64,000 nucleotides of DNA from Azadirachta indica (taxonomy: Eukaryota > Streptophyta > Magnoliopsida > Sapindales > Meliaceae): the NCBI GenBank assembly GCA_022749755.1, contig CM040445.1, positions 12,235,182 through 12,299,181 on the forward strand. The letters run 5' to 3'. The notes beneath the pieces are model-generated. The model saw nothing but the letters and a program-made list of their open reading frames with translations. It was not told the origin of the DNA and searched no databases. The position numbers and the translations under genes are program-made. This document shows positions 21,080 through 34,594 of the stretch, piece by piece (position 1 is the first letter of the stretch; each line of letters starts with the position of its first letter).

Positions 21080-21985
21080 ATGGAGGAAAAAGAGGAGAAG
21101 GAAATCAAGGAAGAGGGAACGCGGAATTCTGTGATAAATGACAAAGATTTCAGATTGTGATGCAAATTCGAGGCAGTTTCATTGGATCGGAATGTCTAAA
21201 TTTCCATGCTGGATGAGGATTTGAGAATTTTCCCGGTCAATGGAAGTGGTTAACTTGGGACTTCTAGAAGTGCGGGTGTGGTTGGAATATTTCAATTAAG
21301 TCCTTATTCTTTATTATAATAACAAAAAACCATATACTTATAAAATTTGGTTCCCAACCCCCTCACGTTTTACAAGATGCATCAATAACATATTTTGACC
21401 AACTTGAATAAGGATAAATTTAATGATAAATATATACTAGTAATAATTATTTCTTAAAAAACAATCAATATGAAATTCAGTCATTAAAAATTATTTAAGT
21501 GAGTCATTAAAGAATAAAAAAAATAAATTACATTGATTTTAATTAATTTCAATCTATCTAAATAAATTTTTTAATTCAAAAATATAATTAAGCACTATAA
21601 AATTCATCTTATGGTTAAGAATATACTTTTCTTTTAAATTGGGTTACTACGTGTAAACTTTAGCAAAAGTACCCATAAGAGGTCCTTACACTTTTAACCC
21701 GTGACAAATATTCCTATAAAGTTTAAAATATTGGTACCCATAAACATTAATTGTCTAATTCTCCATAGTTTTGGTACACATATGATATTCTTATAAACTA
21801 TAAGGACTTTAATAAAAATATTTATATTAAATAAGTCTATCTTCGTCCGGCCAACCAAAATAAATTTAAAATTCTAATTAGATATAAATTGGAGTGAGAG
21901 ATTTTATATTTATATAATATGGGATAATGATAGGTAATCTTTAACGTTTGGTGCAAAAGATAGATCGAAAAAAGACACATTTTTT
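21080..21985. other. GEM-like promoter side and AT-rich spacer
   Basis: The first 200 bp are more GC-rich and probably hold the GEM-like 5' leader and promoter. The rest is AT-rich with no gene. The stretch at 21655-21800 has inverted and direct phrase repeats (gtacccataa, ggtacccataaac). Confidence 0.4.
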
Positions 21986-21989
21986 TTAT

Positions 21990-23096
21990 ATTTGAGAAAA
22001 TAAACAGATACTCTTGACTTTACTTTTATTAATTAATTGAATAATATATTATTATTTATTTTTTAAAATTTTGTATAATAATAATAATATGTTATATATA
22101 TATTTTATTTAATTATAATAATTTAATCTTTATTTTAATATTTTTTACAATATATTCAAAAATAAATTTTTTTTTAATTTATTATTTTAATAAAAAATAA
22201 AAAAAAATATAATTATTAAAAAAATTCAAACAATGAAATAAAATATACTCATATACCAAAATATTTCTGACATCTTTTTTTATTTTTATCGTAATAATTT
22301 GATATTTAATTATTAAAAAACTTTAATTGAAATTTTTTAACATTTTTTTTTTTATATATAATATATTTATTTAAAAAATTATGTTAAATTTCATATATTT
22401 TTAAAATATATAATGAAATATAAATAAAATAATATAAACAATAAATAAATGTTATATATATTTATATATTACAAATAAAAATATTCAAAATTTTCTTCTT
22501 TTTCTCTTTTTAATTAAAATTAAATTGTATTGGTTAATAAAAAAATAAAAATATATCTAATCACTAATTCTATTAACAAATAACAACTAAATTTTCTTCT
22601 TCTTTTTTTTACTTTTTTATTTATATTTTCATAATTTTTTTTAAGAAAATATAGTAAATTTAATATATTTTTTAAATAAAAATATTATATGTATATAAGT
22701 ATATAAAATGTTAAAATATGTTTTAAAATTTTTTTTAATAATTAAATGTCAAATTTATTGCTGAAAAAGGAAAAAAAATTATAAATATTTTAGCATGAGT
22801 TTAATTTAATTCATTGTTTAAATTTTTTAAAGTATTTTTTGCTAAATTTTTCTATTGAGATAACAAATTAAAAAATTTATTTAATCTTGAGTATACTATA
22901 AAAAATATTAAATAAGAACTAACTAAATCTATATAGTAAAAAATATATATTATAAAAAATATTAAAATAAGACAAAATTATTATTAATAAATTAAATATA
23001 TATTATATAAAAATTTAATAATATAAATAATAATAAACTAACCAGCCAACTAATAAAAATGAAAGTTAAGAGAGTATCTACTTATTTTCTCAAATC
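21990..23096. mobile_element. ~1.1-kb AT-rich foldback element
   Basis: The left end (tttgagaaaataaacagatactcttgac) is an imperfect reverse complement of the right end (aagagagtatctacttattttctcaaa). Inner AT-rich blocks also mirror each other. There is no open reading frame of note. The long terminal inverted repeats and lack of coding content fit a non-autonomous foldback transposon. Similar AT-rich blocks occur at 2310-2800 and 24200-24780, so it may be a local family. Confidence 0.65.
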
Positions 23097-23985
23097 TTGG
23101 AGAATATTATATCAAATATATTTATGATTTACAAATCTATTTGTCTTTGTCTGCAATGATGAGCAATTTGTGTATTTTTTTTTTTTTATTATTACAATCT
23201 TATTTATTATTTACAAATTTATTTGCCCGTAATGATCGGTAATTTGTGGGAATTTTACTGATAAAACTGAAAAGATACATACAGTTATAACACACCCAAC
23301 ATCTACGGATTTGCCCTCCATGAGAGAAAGATCTGTCCAAAATTTTTTTAACAAAGTTGAACCCACATTTTATGTGAAACTCCACTAGGAAATCAAATTT
23401 ACCTACCGAGAGGGAGTTCGATTTTTGCCATCAGGCTAAAGGTACCTGATATTATCCCTATATCATATTTTGAAATATTCCGAAAATTTGTTACGACTCT
23501 GATAAGGAAAGAAAAGTCAGTCTTTGTGGAAATACTTATTTGGGGCCCAATTCAAACGAAACTCGTTGGCGTTTAATGGGCCTCTGTTACCTCATTATTC
23601 GCCCAGTACAAGACAGTTCCTAACAAATTTCAAGTACAGAAGGGAAAAGGGTTGATACTAAATGCACCCCAAGCAGTTCTCTTCTTATCGCAGTCCACAT
23701 AGCCGTGATGCCCAAGAAATGAATGCAGTGAGAAATTAGAAACGATCAATTGAAGTATTCTAAAATAATAACTTCTGAAAAATATATATTTATGCATTAA
23801 CAATAAAATAAAAGTTTAAAATTTGTTTGGTTTAGAAATAGATAAATGATAGAGAGGTGTCCTCGAAATAAACTATTTAACAAAAAAATTGACATATACT
23901 CTAAAATTTTGTAAATGTGTAAATATTATCCAAGGAATTAAAAGTGGACAGATATTCTTAAAGTTTTGATAAATAAATTAAGATA
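23097..23985. other. Spacer
   Basis: There is no gene. The 23100-23230 part has a short duplication of the phrases acaaatctatttg and gcaatgatgagcaatttgtg. The 23230-23720 part is closer to average composition but shows no coding signature. Confidence 0.35.
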
Positions 23986-23987
23986 TT

Positions 23988-24160
23988 AATATTTTTATCT
24001 CTAAACTTTAATGAAATAATAAATTAGAATATAATTTTATCAATTTTAAGAATTTAGTTCACACTATGTTATCACATCATAATATGAACTAAAATAATAA
24101 AATTGAATAATCAATACTCTAATTTGTTATTTTGATAAAATTTAAAAATGAAAACATTAT
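23988..24160. mobile_element. MITE-like hairpin
   Basis: Two arms of about 80 bp are imperfect reverse complements around a centre near 24078. The left is atttttatctctaaac to gttatcac; the right is the complement ending aaaaatgaaaacatt. It has no coding capacity. Confidence 0.6.
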
Positions 24161-24980
24161 TAAGCAACGTAAAATAGATGGTTATTGTAAAAAAAAAGAT
24201 AAGAGTTTAGAGCATTTATAAAATATTAAAAATAAAAGAATAAGTTTGAGATGAAAAGAAATAATAAATTATAATATTTGAAGAAATTTTGGTATTATAT
24301 GTTAATAGATTAATAGTGAATAAAATATATTTTATATTTTTATTTAATAATTTAATTTGATATTGTTTGAAAATTTTAATAAACTAAGATGATTTTATAA
24401 TAAATATAATACATATGTATTTATTATATTTTTATTATATTAATTATGTGTTTGACAATTTTTTCTACAAAAAAAGTATATATAACAAAGTTTTTTAAAT
24501 AGATATACAAAAATAGAATTTTGAACATATATCATTTATTTTTTTTTTTAAGTTTTAACCATTATATAACAAATTATTATTATAAAAGTAGAAGAAGAGG
24601 ATTGGGAGTATTTTTTTATAATAATATTAAAATAATAAATAAAAATAAAATTTTTTGATTTTAATATTTTAATCCTTAATATATAGGTTATAAATAATAA
24701 TGATTAAGTTTTTAAAATTAAGAAAACTATATTTTAATTTATTATTTTCCAAAATTTAGAAACAAAAATCTTAATACCTCGTTTGACGACGGAACTAAGA
24801 AAATTGTCTATTTTTTAAATTTCAGAAATATCTCTGCCGTCGTAATTATTTAGGAGATATGTGTACTTTTCTCTTAAAAGTGTACGCCAATTTCCTTTTA
24901 AGTTTTAAAAAAATTCAATATTAAATTAAAAATTTCCTTTTACAAAATTTAATATTAAATAAAAAATAGTTCAATAAAAA
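24161..24980. other. AT-rich spacer
   Basis: There is no gene. The composition is like the foldback elements, but I could not define clear ends. Confidence 0.35.
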
Positions 24981-25485
24981 AATATGAAAATACAAGCAGT
25001 TGTTGGAAAAGACAACGAGCAGATGAGAAGGTTACATAAACGGGCCAGGACTGAAAGCCCACACCTGGTACCCAACCGCACGTATGCCTGCCACGTGTTT
25101 AACATAATTCGACGACGCCAAGGTGATGGCCTCATTCATCCTTGGACCCCACAATTTTTATGCCTTTCGTACACAACGCTCACTTTCACTGCTTCGTAGT
25201 TCAACTTGATTGATACGTGATGACCACGCGCTCCGCTTTTTTAAATTGCGCCAACCAAAGGCAATTAACGCTAGCGTTGTTTTCACGCGGCTCAGATTTG
25301 TGGAGAATTACATCAGACAGAAAGCATGTGACACATGAGTATCGAAACTGCTCACGATTACGCGTCCGCATCATCAATCATGCTGCTTCAATCGCATCTT
25401 ACTTAGTGAATTTATATTACTCAGTGGATATCACATTGCCTTCCCGGGGCCCACATAGTGGGACCAGACGAGTAGTATAATCCCA
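24981..25485. other. Isolated higher-GC patch with G-box, no recognised gene
   Basis: About 500 bp stand out from the AT-rich surroundings, with many CG dinucleotides such as acgcgtccgc and tcacgcgg. A CACGTG core sits at 25092-25097. Two short open frames on the plus strand (24984-25199, 25217-25480) match no family I know. It could be an orphan promoter, an old gene fragment or a non-coding transcript. Confidence 0.35.
25092..25097. promoter_or_regulatory. G-box CACGTG
   Basis: A palindromic CACGTG in ctgccacgtgttt is the classic bZIP/bHLH binding core. It has no nearby downstream gene, so its role is unclear. Confidence 0.35.
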
Positions 25486-25489
25486 CTTT

Positions 25490-26940
25490 ATTTTAATTTA
25501 TTCAACAATAATAAACTCGTACAAATATAAAATTATTTTAATTTACTAAAAACGTTACAAATAAACACAGAATACATGTTTTACAAATAAAATTATTTTT
25601 AAAACATGGCTCTTAATTGATTTAATTATCAACTATTTTCTTCTTCTTTTTTTTCTTTGACAAAAGATTGTATATTTATATTTAATACTTAATTGACTTT
25701 ACTTTGCTATATAAGATAATTAAAATATATATATATGTGTTACTAATGTCAACTTTAAGATGCACTTTCTACTACATAAAGAATAATTTTTTTTACTGAA
25801 TCTAAAAATAAATAATTTAATTAAAATTCTACTCACAAATATTCTTATTTAGTTAGTTTTATATGCATAAAAATATAAACAATATTAATTTTTAAATTTT
25901 TAGTTAAAAATAAATATATTACTCTGATTTTTTAACAGAAAAAATACATATTAATCAAATTTATATATCAATTTTATCAAATTTCAATTTTTTTGTAAAA
26001 AAAATTTCAAGGTGTGTTGAATGAAATTTTTTTAATTTTATATTTATTTTAAAATTAATTAATCATATCAATGATTAAAATATCAGGTAATTAAGTGGTC
26101 CCATAACAATATAAAATAATCCTTTTTTCTCTTGAATAAATTGGAGCCACAAACTTTTTGAGCTACATTTAATTTGCAATAATAACATTCTTTTGTATAT
26201 GATGGTTGTATAACCATTTTACAATAAATCAAGTTGAATTTTAATAAAATTTATTAACTTTTGAATTTATGAACAATCTTAAATGAGCCAAAAAGTTGGA
26301 AATTGACTAAATACATTTAATTAATCTAAAATCTAATAAGCGTAATAATATTAATACAATATAATTAAATATTAAAAATAATATATGATAGTAAATTAAC
26401 TTTATTCTTAACGTTCAACAAAAAAAAATTCAAATATATTTAACTTTTGTATTTTTTTTTTTTAAAAAAATATGTTGAGTTCATATCATGTATATATCAT
26501 TAACAAAATTAAAAATCTAGTAACCTTCCGATTTTAAAAAATTTTGTAAAATATTTTTATTGCAATAAAATTGCAACAAATATTGAACATGATCTTTTCG
26601 TAAGGTAATTTACAGCTAAGATACTCTCGTCGTCCAAATTAATAGCAGTATTAGTATGATTGTTACCATAGGGTCGATCACATAGGATAAAAAACAAGTG
26701 ATTATTTTATTAATATTATAACCAATAATTAAATACCATGATGAAATTGTATTGACTCATAGTTATCGTCTCAACTCTACAAGTCTTGCCTGCATGCTTC
26801 ACATTTGGAGTAATAATTTTAGAAAAAGAATTAGAAATTGTTAAAAAAAAAATTTCCTTTAATGCAAAATTCATCTCATTTCATTCTCTTTGCGACCACG
26901 CCAAGAAAAATCAGATTTTACTGAGGAAAAATTCGGACAT
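25490..26940. other. AT-rich spacer upstream of DUF789 gene
   Basis: There is no gene. AT-rich sequence runs to about 26600. The last 300 bp probably hold the promoter of the DUF789 gene. Confidence 0.35.
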
Positions 26941-26949
26941 AAGAGGGAT

Positions 26950-28908
26950 TGAATTACTTGACTTAGCTGACTGAGAAGCAGAAGAAGAAAAATACCTAGC
27001 TGTGGTTTGTAATTGTTCTGTTATTTTTTCTTTGAAATTTTTATCGTAAAATTATGTGGGTTGCTACTGTTTTAGATTGATATGTTCAGGTGATATTCGT
27101 TTTCTCTATTTCTGTAAACTTTTTTTGATTAATTTTACTATATTTATTTTGATATTTTGAAGTATGAGTAAAATTTCAATGGTGTTTTGCGGTTGATATC
27201 TAAAAAAGGGAAATTTACAGGCTAATTTAGCTGGGGGTAGTTGGGCTGATTATCCAGGAACCTTACACCTAAATTTGGGGAACCCTTTTTTATTTTTTAC
27301 TTATTTATCTTAAGAGTTTTGACTGATGTTGATAACTATTTGAAGGGTTCACTCAAATTTAGCATTCATTTTTTTTTTCAAATCAATCAACGCAGTAAAT
27401 AGAGGAGGGAAGAAGAAAAAGAGAATACTCCCTTGTCATTTATTGCACAAACGCGAATATATTGAGAGCTATTTGTCGGTTTCCAAATTGTGTTGAATGG
27501 ATTTCTCTTAGCTGAACGCAACATTCCTGGTAAATTTTTTAATCATCTTTTCAGTATTTTGAATTTGTAGAAATATAATTGAATGTTGTATGTTTTCTGG
27601 GTATTGCTTACCTGTTGTCGTATGTTTATGTTTCTGCTCTGAATTTCAAGTTCTTGCAATGAAGTATGTAGTTAAAACTCAAAGTTCTTTTGAATTAGGC
27701 TTTAGGTTGTCCCGTTGTATTGCTATTGATAAATTGTTGTTTGTTCTTCAGAATGAAATGTAGTTGAGATGGGTTGAAAAAACATTTGCTCAGCTATTGT
27801 TGATTCTGACTTAGATCAATCGTTTTAGTCCGAGACTTTGAGTATGGTTGACATTCTGTAGGGATTCAATGGCATTTTTTATTTGTGTCATATAATGCTT
27901 TGAATTTATTGGTTTGAGTCAATGATGGAATTTGGTTGTTGTTATTATTGTTATACAATTTATTATTTTCTGTATGTAGGGTTATTGACGTGTTTGGTAG
28001 CATTGTTGCTTCGTTATCATTTTGTCGCTTTCAAATTGATTGGATCTTTTGTTACTAACTAATAATTTCCAGACCTGTTTGTTTATGGTTGAATTGTGTT
28101 GTAGTCCTATAAGATGTTTAGTATTTTCTGTATAAAGTAATTTGATTGACTTGCAGTATAATGTGAATTGTTTTTATGGTTTGTCGTTTAATGTGAATGC
28201 TTTGCATTTTTTGTCGTTTTGGTGTAATCAGCTGATGCCATTTGGATTTCATTATGATTACTGTTATTTGGTACTTGCTTTGTCATGAACTACTGATTGA
28301 CTAGTTTCAGATCTGTATTTGATTTGTTTTACATAATTGATCGACTATTCAGGTAGCTTTTATAACATTTAGTGTTCGCAAGTAATGGAAATGCCATTGT
28401 AAGTTAGATAACATTCTTGATATCTCCATGCTCTAAGTAATTTACTCTTAAAGCATTAAGTGATAACATAGTCTTATTAGATTCCTAGATTTGGTTGTTT
28501 GGTTGTGCTACATTGGTGCTGCCAATGCCAAAGGCTACATATGCTAGGAAAATATCCATGGGGATTTCATTTGGCACTACATACAGCAGTTCTTCTTTCT
28601 TATAATCTTTTACTGCAAAGCACAGGTTTCCTTTTGACGTTTACTGTGAAGAAATTTTATTGCTTATGATATTTTTTCGGTTTGATTAATTTGATGTATG
28701 CTATGTTGTTTTCGTGTGTGACTTTCCTGCTTTCTCACGGTTCCGTTCTTTCTCTTCCATAAGGCATTTTTTTTATAATTTTTCTTTTACCTCTGGCTTA
28801 AAAATTGTTATTGTCTTTGCAGCACTGGCATTTATGTTTTATTTATTTATTTTTTTTGGTGTATTGTTCTGATATTTCTGCTGTTGATATGAATAGGCAC
28901 GCCAAAAG
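26950..28908 (+). other. Probable 5' leader and leader intron(s) of DUF789 gene
   Basis: The sequence changes at about 26960 to purine-rich, leader-like DNA (gagaagcagaagaagaaaaa). Exon-like sequence lies around 27400-27531 before a donor (cctg|gtaaat). A T-rich region typical of plant introns then runs to the acceptor atgaatag at about 28896. It contains no long reading frame. The exact exon ends are inference. Confidence 0.45.
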
Positions 28909-31900
28909 ATGCACTGTGCTGTCCGAAGAACCTATAGTGATAACCAAAAAGTTAACGGTGAACGAAGGTTTTACTCACTAAAGAAGTCTTTCGAGAAAGA
29001 TAATTTCAGAGCATCTTTAGAGGTTAGGGACTTGTTATAATGATTGATTTATGTCCATACTCTTACCTTTTTCCATTTTCCTTTAGGATTGACCAATTTT
29101 TTTTAACTCATATTCAATCAATTTCCTTTTTTGCAGGATTCTGAAATTTCTTCTCTTAACTCAAGGAATCCTGATAAGAGGTAAAACGCTTGTCAAGGAT
29201 ATGTGTATTTGCTTGATACACAGATAGAAAATCAGAATTGCTTCCTTAAAATTTTTTGAATCTGTTTTCATGTCTTACAGATAACAGTGAAAATGTTGAT
29301 ATGAACTCTTTCTTTCCTTCCTTTTTGTATTTCTCCTATATGTGTTCCATTTATTAGTATACTGGGTAGTGACCTTTCAGATCTACCCATCAGGATCTCC
29401 TGTTAGATTTATCTTGCTTGCTACTGTTTGGAGCTAATAGAAATTCTGGGAGATCATTGATTTTATGTAGGTAATGGAGAACTATAACACATTTCTTGTA
29501 TGTGATATTCTCCTATTGGTGCCTCATTATATGCATATTAAAGTAATCTGAATTTTATGACCCAATAGGACTTCAACTATCTAGTAACCTTTATATTCTT
29601 TTTTTATATGTATTGAAAGTGCATTAGCAACAGTGATTTTTGCTCTCAACTTATGGACTGTTGTAAAAGTTAATATGCTGTAGGTATTTTCAAAGTGTAA
29701 CTTGAAAGTTCAGGAGTTCCCTGCTTTCATTTTGCTATTGCTTCAACAAATATAACCCAAAGGGAGAATAGGGAAATTGCTGTTAATCTGTCTCTGATTC
29801 TATTCTAGTATAGGAAATTTTACTTGAGTTTTTCTGGTCGTGTGGCAGTTTAATGATTGGTATTTTAGGTCTGTTATCATCTTTACTCAAGCTTTGTTAA
29901 AACTTGGAAAGAAAGAAAAATGCTTAAAATGTATTAGAAAAATTTTATTTGAGTTTTTCGGTTATGTGGCAGTTTAAAGATTGGTATTTTAGGTTCTTCT
30001 GTCTTTCCTGGAGCTTCGTTAAAACTTGGAAAAGAAAAAAAATACTTAAAATGTGTTATGTGCATTTTCTTAATGAGGCCCTTCTGGTTTTTCAACCATC
30101 TTTAACATCTATTATGGTTTGACAATATTGTTTGCCTGTGGTAATTTCATCTGTTATTTGTTAGGTGTGCTGTCCTGACAGTCTTCACCCCTGAACCTGT
30201 TGAACTCTGGAGAATTGTTTCGGTAACCCCAGAATGTCTTGACCACACTAACCAGTTAGAATCTATGGGTCAGGTAAACATGGATGGTCTGCATCTAGTT
30301 TCCCCATCATCTCTTAATTCATTTAAAGTTGATCGAAGGAAAGCCCGGAAAGGACCTGTGAGTGATGTTACTTGTTCCGTCAAGTCATTTAGAGCAAGAA
30401 ACTTTCCGGGATCAGATGTGTGCCGACAATCTCGAAACGGACCTTGGGTCATAAAGTCACTGATGTCAATGAATTCTCTAGTAATTCCTCCTCTCAAAGT
30501 TCCATCACTTACGGCGATTCCTCTCCTGTAATCCGACAAAGATCTAGTTCTTTTAAATCATCTGACATATTCATCGAAAATCCAAAAGTAGATAACACAG
30601 TGAAGAGAAATTCAAGAAATAAGGCAAGGAAGAAGGGAAAACAGCACAAGAAACTTTTTGAGTCTACTGATCCAGAAATTCTGTCTGAGGATTATACCTG
30701 TGGTATTTTGATCTCGGAAACCAGTGGTAACAACGAAGTTGATCATGCTGATATGTTAGTTTCGTATGCAGCTTCCCAAGAAGATTCATCGTCAGATAGT
30801 AGAGTTAATATAAACCATGTAGAAGACAATGATAATAGAATTGTTTGTTCTTCTGAATCACCAAAGACATGCACTTCCTCCATTGATGAACTGGAGTTAT
30901 TGGAAGCTAAAGTACCTTCTGGAGTCAAGAGTTTTCCTGAGGCATGTCCCTTAACTGATTCAAAAATGATGGTTCAAATGGAAGACCGAGGATCCATCAC
31001 TGATGTAGGAGCAGAAGAGACACATCATTCACAGATCAGTTGTTATGACGGTATTCATTTAAATGGGTTTTCCGATATGCATGACTGCCGAGTCTTGGAT
31101 TCAGTTTCTGTTGGTTCAAACAGTGACAATAGTACTACTACTAGTTGTGATGCTAAACCACATGATAAGGGAAGTTGCAAGTTTAGGTTTTCAGAATCAC
31201 TAGATTTTAGTCCAAGACAAGGGTGCTTCTCTCCTCAGAACTTGTTAGGTAGTGTTGTAGATTTCCATGACTACACTGAAGAAACGAGATATGGCAATCA
31301 AGATTTTAATGGCAGTAATATGCAAGTGGCTGTACCAGACAAGAGGAGTAAGAAAGCTAAAATGGTGCTGAGAAGTTCAACTGCCAGAAATTCTCATGTT
31401 CGTACAGGGAAGGAGAACAATCATCGTGTCTGGCAAAAGGTTCAGAAGAATGATGCTGATGAATGCAACTCGGAGTTTAAGAAAGTAAGTTCGCGGTTTC
31501 CTGTTACTCAAAAAGCACCTTCATCACTTAGAAGAAACTCTAATGTTGCTAACATAGATATGCCATCAAAATCTGAAGATAGAAAACAATTGAAAGATAA
31601 GGTTTCAAAGAAGTTGAAAAGAAAAACTAGTCCAGATTCAAAGCAAGAATGCAACTCTTATGCCCGGAGGGCTTCTAATCCCAGCAAGACCAGTGCAAAC
31701 ACCTGTGCTAAGATTGGTATCCAACAGAATGAAACTGTGGACACCTGTGAACAGGTAAATGACCAAAAAGGATTGAGCAGTTTTCCAAGATCTGGTTCTC
31801 CAGGGCTTGGGAGTCAGAGTGGCAAAGTTGAATCCTTGAATTCAGAATTATTCAATGGTTCACAAGATTGTCTGGAAACTTCAGAATCAACTGGAAGCGT

Positions 31901-34594
31901 CTCTTATGCCATTTCTGCTACGAAAGAACAACAGCAGGATATCTCATTATCCAAATCATGCTGTTCTCTGGAATTGGATATGGTTGAGGTGCCATCTCCG
32001 GTGTACCTTCCTCATCTTATGGTTAATGAAGTTTCTCGAACAGAAAAGGACATTTCTCTTGCAGAATGTGTTAAGCAAAACCATAATTCTGGATCTCTGC
32101 TGCAGAAATGGATACCTATTGGGATCAAGGATCGTCGAAGTACAACCTCAGCAAGATGTAGCAGCTCATCATTGGGACATTGTGATAGGCAGGGCTTGGG
32201 GGATTGGACTTTGGGAAACAATGTTGATGAGAAAGCTGCTTCCCCTTCTCAAAATCTCATTTCTTCATTGAATGTTGGGATTATGAGAATGGGCCTGGGT
32301 TCTGAAAGGAGTTCCATACAGGAGGATGAAAATAGTAATGTTCTATTGAGGAACATGAGTGCTTATACCTTCAAGGAGAACAATAGCAAGCATGTTGCAA
32401 CTGATTGCTTGATTAGTGAATCTAACAATCAGAACTTTTCTGCATTTGAAACTGAGTTGAACAAGATTGCACAGTTGGTAAATGATGCCTATAGGATACA
32501 AGTGGCATCTGAAGCTGTTCAGATGGTCACCGGTGGTCCAATTGCTGAGTTTGAAAGATTTCTCCACTTTTCATCTCCAGTTATTTGCCGTTCACCCAAT
32601 ATAATAAGCTGTAAGTGTTGTTCAGACCAGGTTGGTGGTGTGTCTTTGTGCAGACACGAGACACTGAATGTTCCATTGGGATGCATGTGGCAGTGGTATG
32701 AAAAACATGGAAGCTATGGGCTAGAAATCAGGGCAGAGGATTATGAACAAACAAATAGATTGGGTGTTGATCGCTTCTCATTTCGTGCCTATTTTGTTCC
32801 CTTTCTGTCAGCAGTTCAGCTCTTCAGAAACTGTAAAAGTCATTCTGCAAACAATGGCCATGTATTTGCTGCTCCTGGGGTGACAAAGGCCTGTGAGATT
32901 GGTGAAAAATTGCAAAGCTCTGCTAGTGTTCGCCATCTACCTACCAATATTTTCATTGCTAGTTCCTCAGCCTCGTACTGCTGATGCAAGTGTTTTACCA
33001 CCTGTGACAGAGGTGTGCAAATCAGAGCTGTCTTCAGTTTCTCATAAAGAGGACTTGTCTATTTCATCAGTTGATATGTCAAGGTCTGATGATGTGGAGC
33101 TGCTTTTTGAATATTTTGAATCTGATCAACCTTGGCAAAGACGGCCATTATATGAGAAGTAAGTATCATTTTTGTTGTATTATAATAATTGTAATATTAT
33201 TAGATAAACCAATAACCAAAAATCACGGCCATTGGCACACATACAAAACTTAGAGCTGAAATCTTAGTCAATTCCAGTTCTTTTTACGCTTGATCTATCA
33301 ATTTTTTATGATAGAGAGAATAGCAAGAACAAGATCTTAATTCAAATCATTCAATAATTTTTTGATTGATGGATCAACTTTATCAGATTGATGTTGTCCT
33401 ATCAAGGTATTTTACCTACTGAGAGTTGTAAATTTAGTCAGTTACTTGTTACATTTTGTTCATTGGGTTTTAAGCCTTTTAGTTCTCTAGCAATTCTTTA
33501 GAGCTATGACTAGATAATCAGGAATAGCAGTTTGACGACTGTTTAATATTTTTAATTCTTTTTCATTCATTTCAGAATTCAAGAGCTGGTTAATTGTGAT
33601 GAGCCTTCGCATTGCAAAATGTATGGCGATCCAAGTAATTTAAACAAAATAAACCTAAATGATCTGCATCCTTCATCCTGGTAAGTAGCAAAACTTTTCC
33701 AGATACGATATGAAGAATAATCTTGTTGAACCAGTTGTTTGCAATTATTGTGTTTAACTTGCTAGGACAGTAATATCTCCATTGTCTTCAAGAACATTTG
33801 TATGTAACAGATTTCAATGTATCAACCGACACCAAGAAATCTAGTAAGTTCTGTTGTCATCTGAATTTCAGGTACTCTGTAGCATGGTATCCCATTTATA
33901 GGATTCCGGATGGCAACTTCCGTGCAGCATTTTTAACTTATCATTCACTTGGTCATCTGGTCCGTAGAAGAGCGAAAGTTGATTCTGCAAATGCAGGCAC
34001 ATGTATAGTCTCTCCTGTTGTTGGTCTCCAAAGTTACAATGCTCAGGTAGCTTTAATTATTCTTACTGATAATCCTCTAAAAATTGACTCTGTTTCTTTG
34101 AGTTTCTATTCAATTCTATGGCGAAATCTTTCAAAATTTGATCGTAAAATTGGTTGCACATTCAAGTTTCTAAGCCGAGTGTGTCAAATAGTTGTCATTT
34201 CAGAAATAGCAGCATCTGAGTTGTTGAATTTACACTCATATTAATCAATACATCAAAATGGGAACCTGATTTTCAATCTTAACTAGAAGCGATAATGCAT
34301 CTAGCCTTACAACCATCTCGTGTATGGTACACGTGCATCTGCTACTGCATAAATGACCGTTGCTGCTTGTCATATGAACAGAGTGAATGCTGGTTCCAGC
34401 CAAGGCAGTCTGCTGTGCAGAGCCAGACAGCAGAAAATGCAGCCTTAAACCCTTCTGAAATTCTGAAGGAGCGGTTGAGGACGCTCCAGGAAACAGCATC
34501 TTGTATGTCTAGAGCAGTCGTTAACAAAGGAGATCAGACATCCGTAAACCGACATTCTGACTTCGAGTTCTTCCTCTCCAGACGACGAAGTTGA
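28909..34594 (+). CDS. DUF789 family protein, reading frame interrupted twice
   Basis: Six exons: 28909-29022, 29137-29180, 30165-33158, 33576-33680, 33872-34046 and 34382-34594. All have GT..AG ends and matching phases, about 1,213 codons if the breaks are ignored. The long middle is low-complexity and Ser/Lys-rich. The C-terminal third is the DUF789 domain: FERFLHFSSPVI, CMWQWYEKHGSYGLE, FRAYFVPFLSAVQLF, WYPIYRIPDGNFRAAFLTYHSL. The function of this plant family is unknown. Two micro-duplications break the frame: an extra TG at 30418-30422 and a repeated CTAC at 32937-32944. They sum to six bases, so the outer exons stay in phase. Read strictly, translation ends near residue 174 (stop at 30529-30531). 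It may be a recent null allele or carry assembly errors. A 5' exon choice other than 28909 is possible. Confidence 0.8.

Noticed and set aside
24984..25480. Two adjacent short plus-strand frames in the GC-richer patch
   Set aside because: They are plausible by composition only. There is no recognisable domain and no promoter-start geometry. They are reported as an unexplained patch, not as genes.
30270..30539. 89-codon minus-strand frame within the DUF789 gene
   Set aside because: It is the antisense shadow of well-supported DUF789 coding sequence.
33798..34244. 148-codon plus-strand frame overlapping DUF789 exon 5
   Set aside because: It runs across the exon and both flanking introns. Only the 33872-34046 part, in its spliced context, belongs to a protein.
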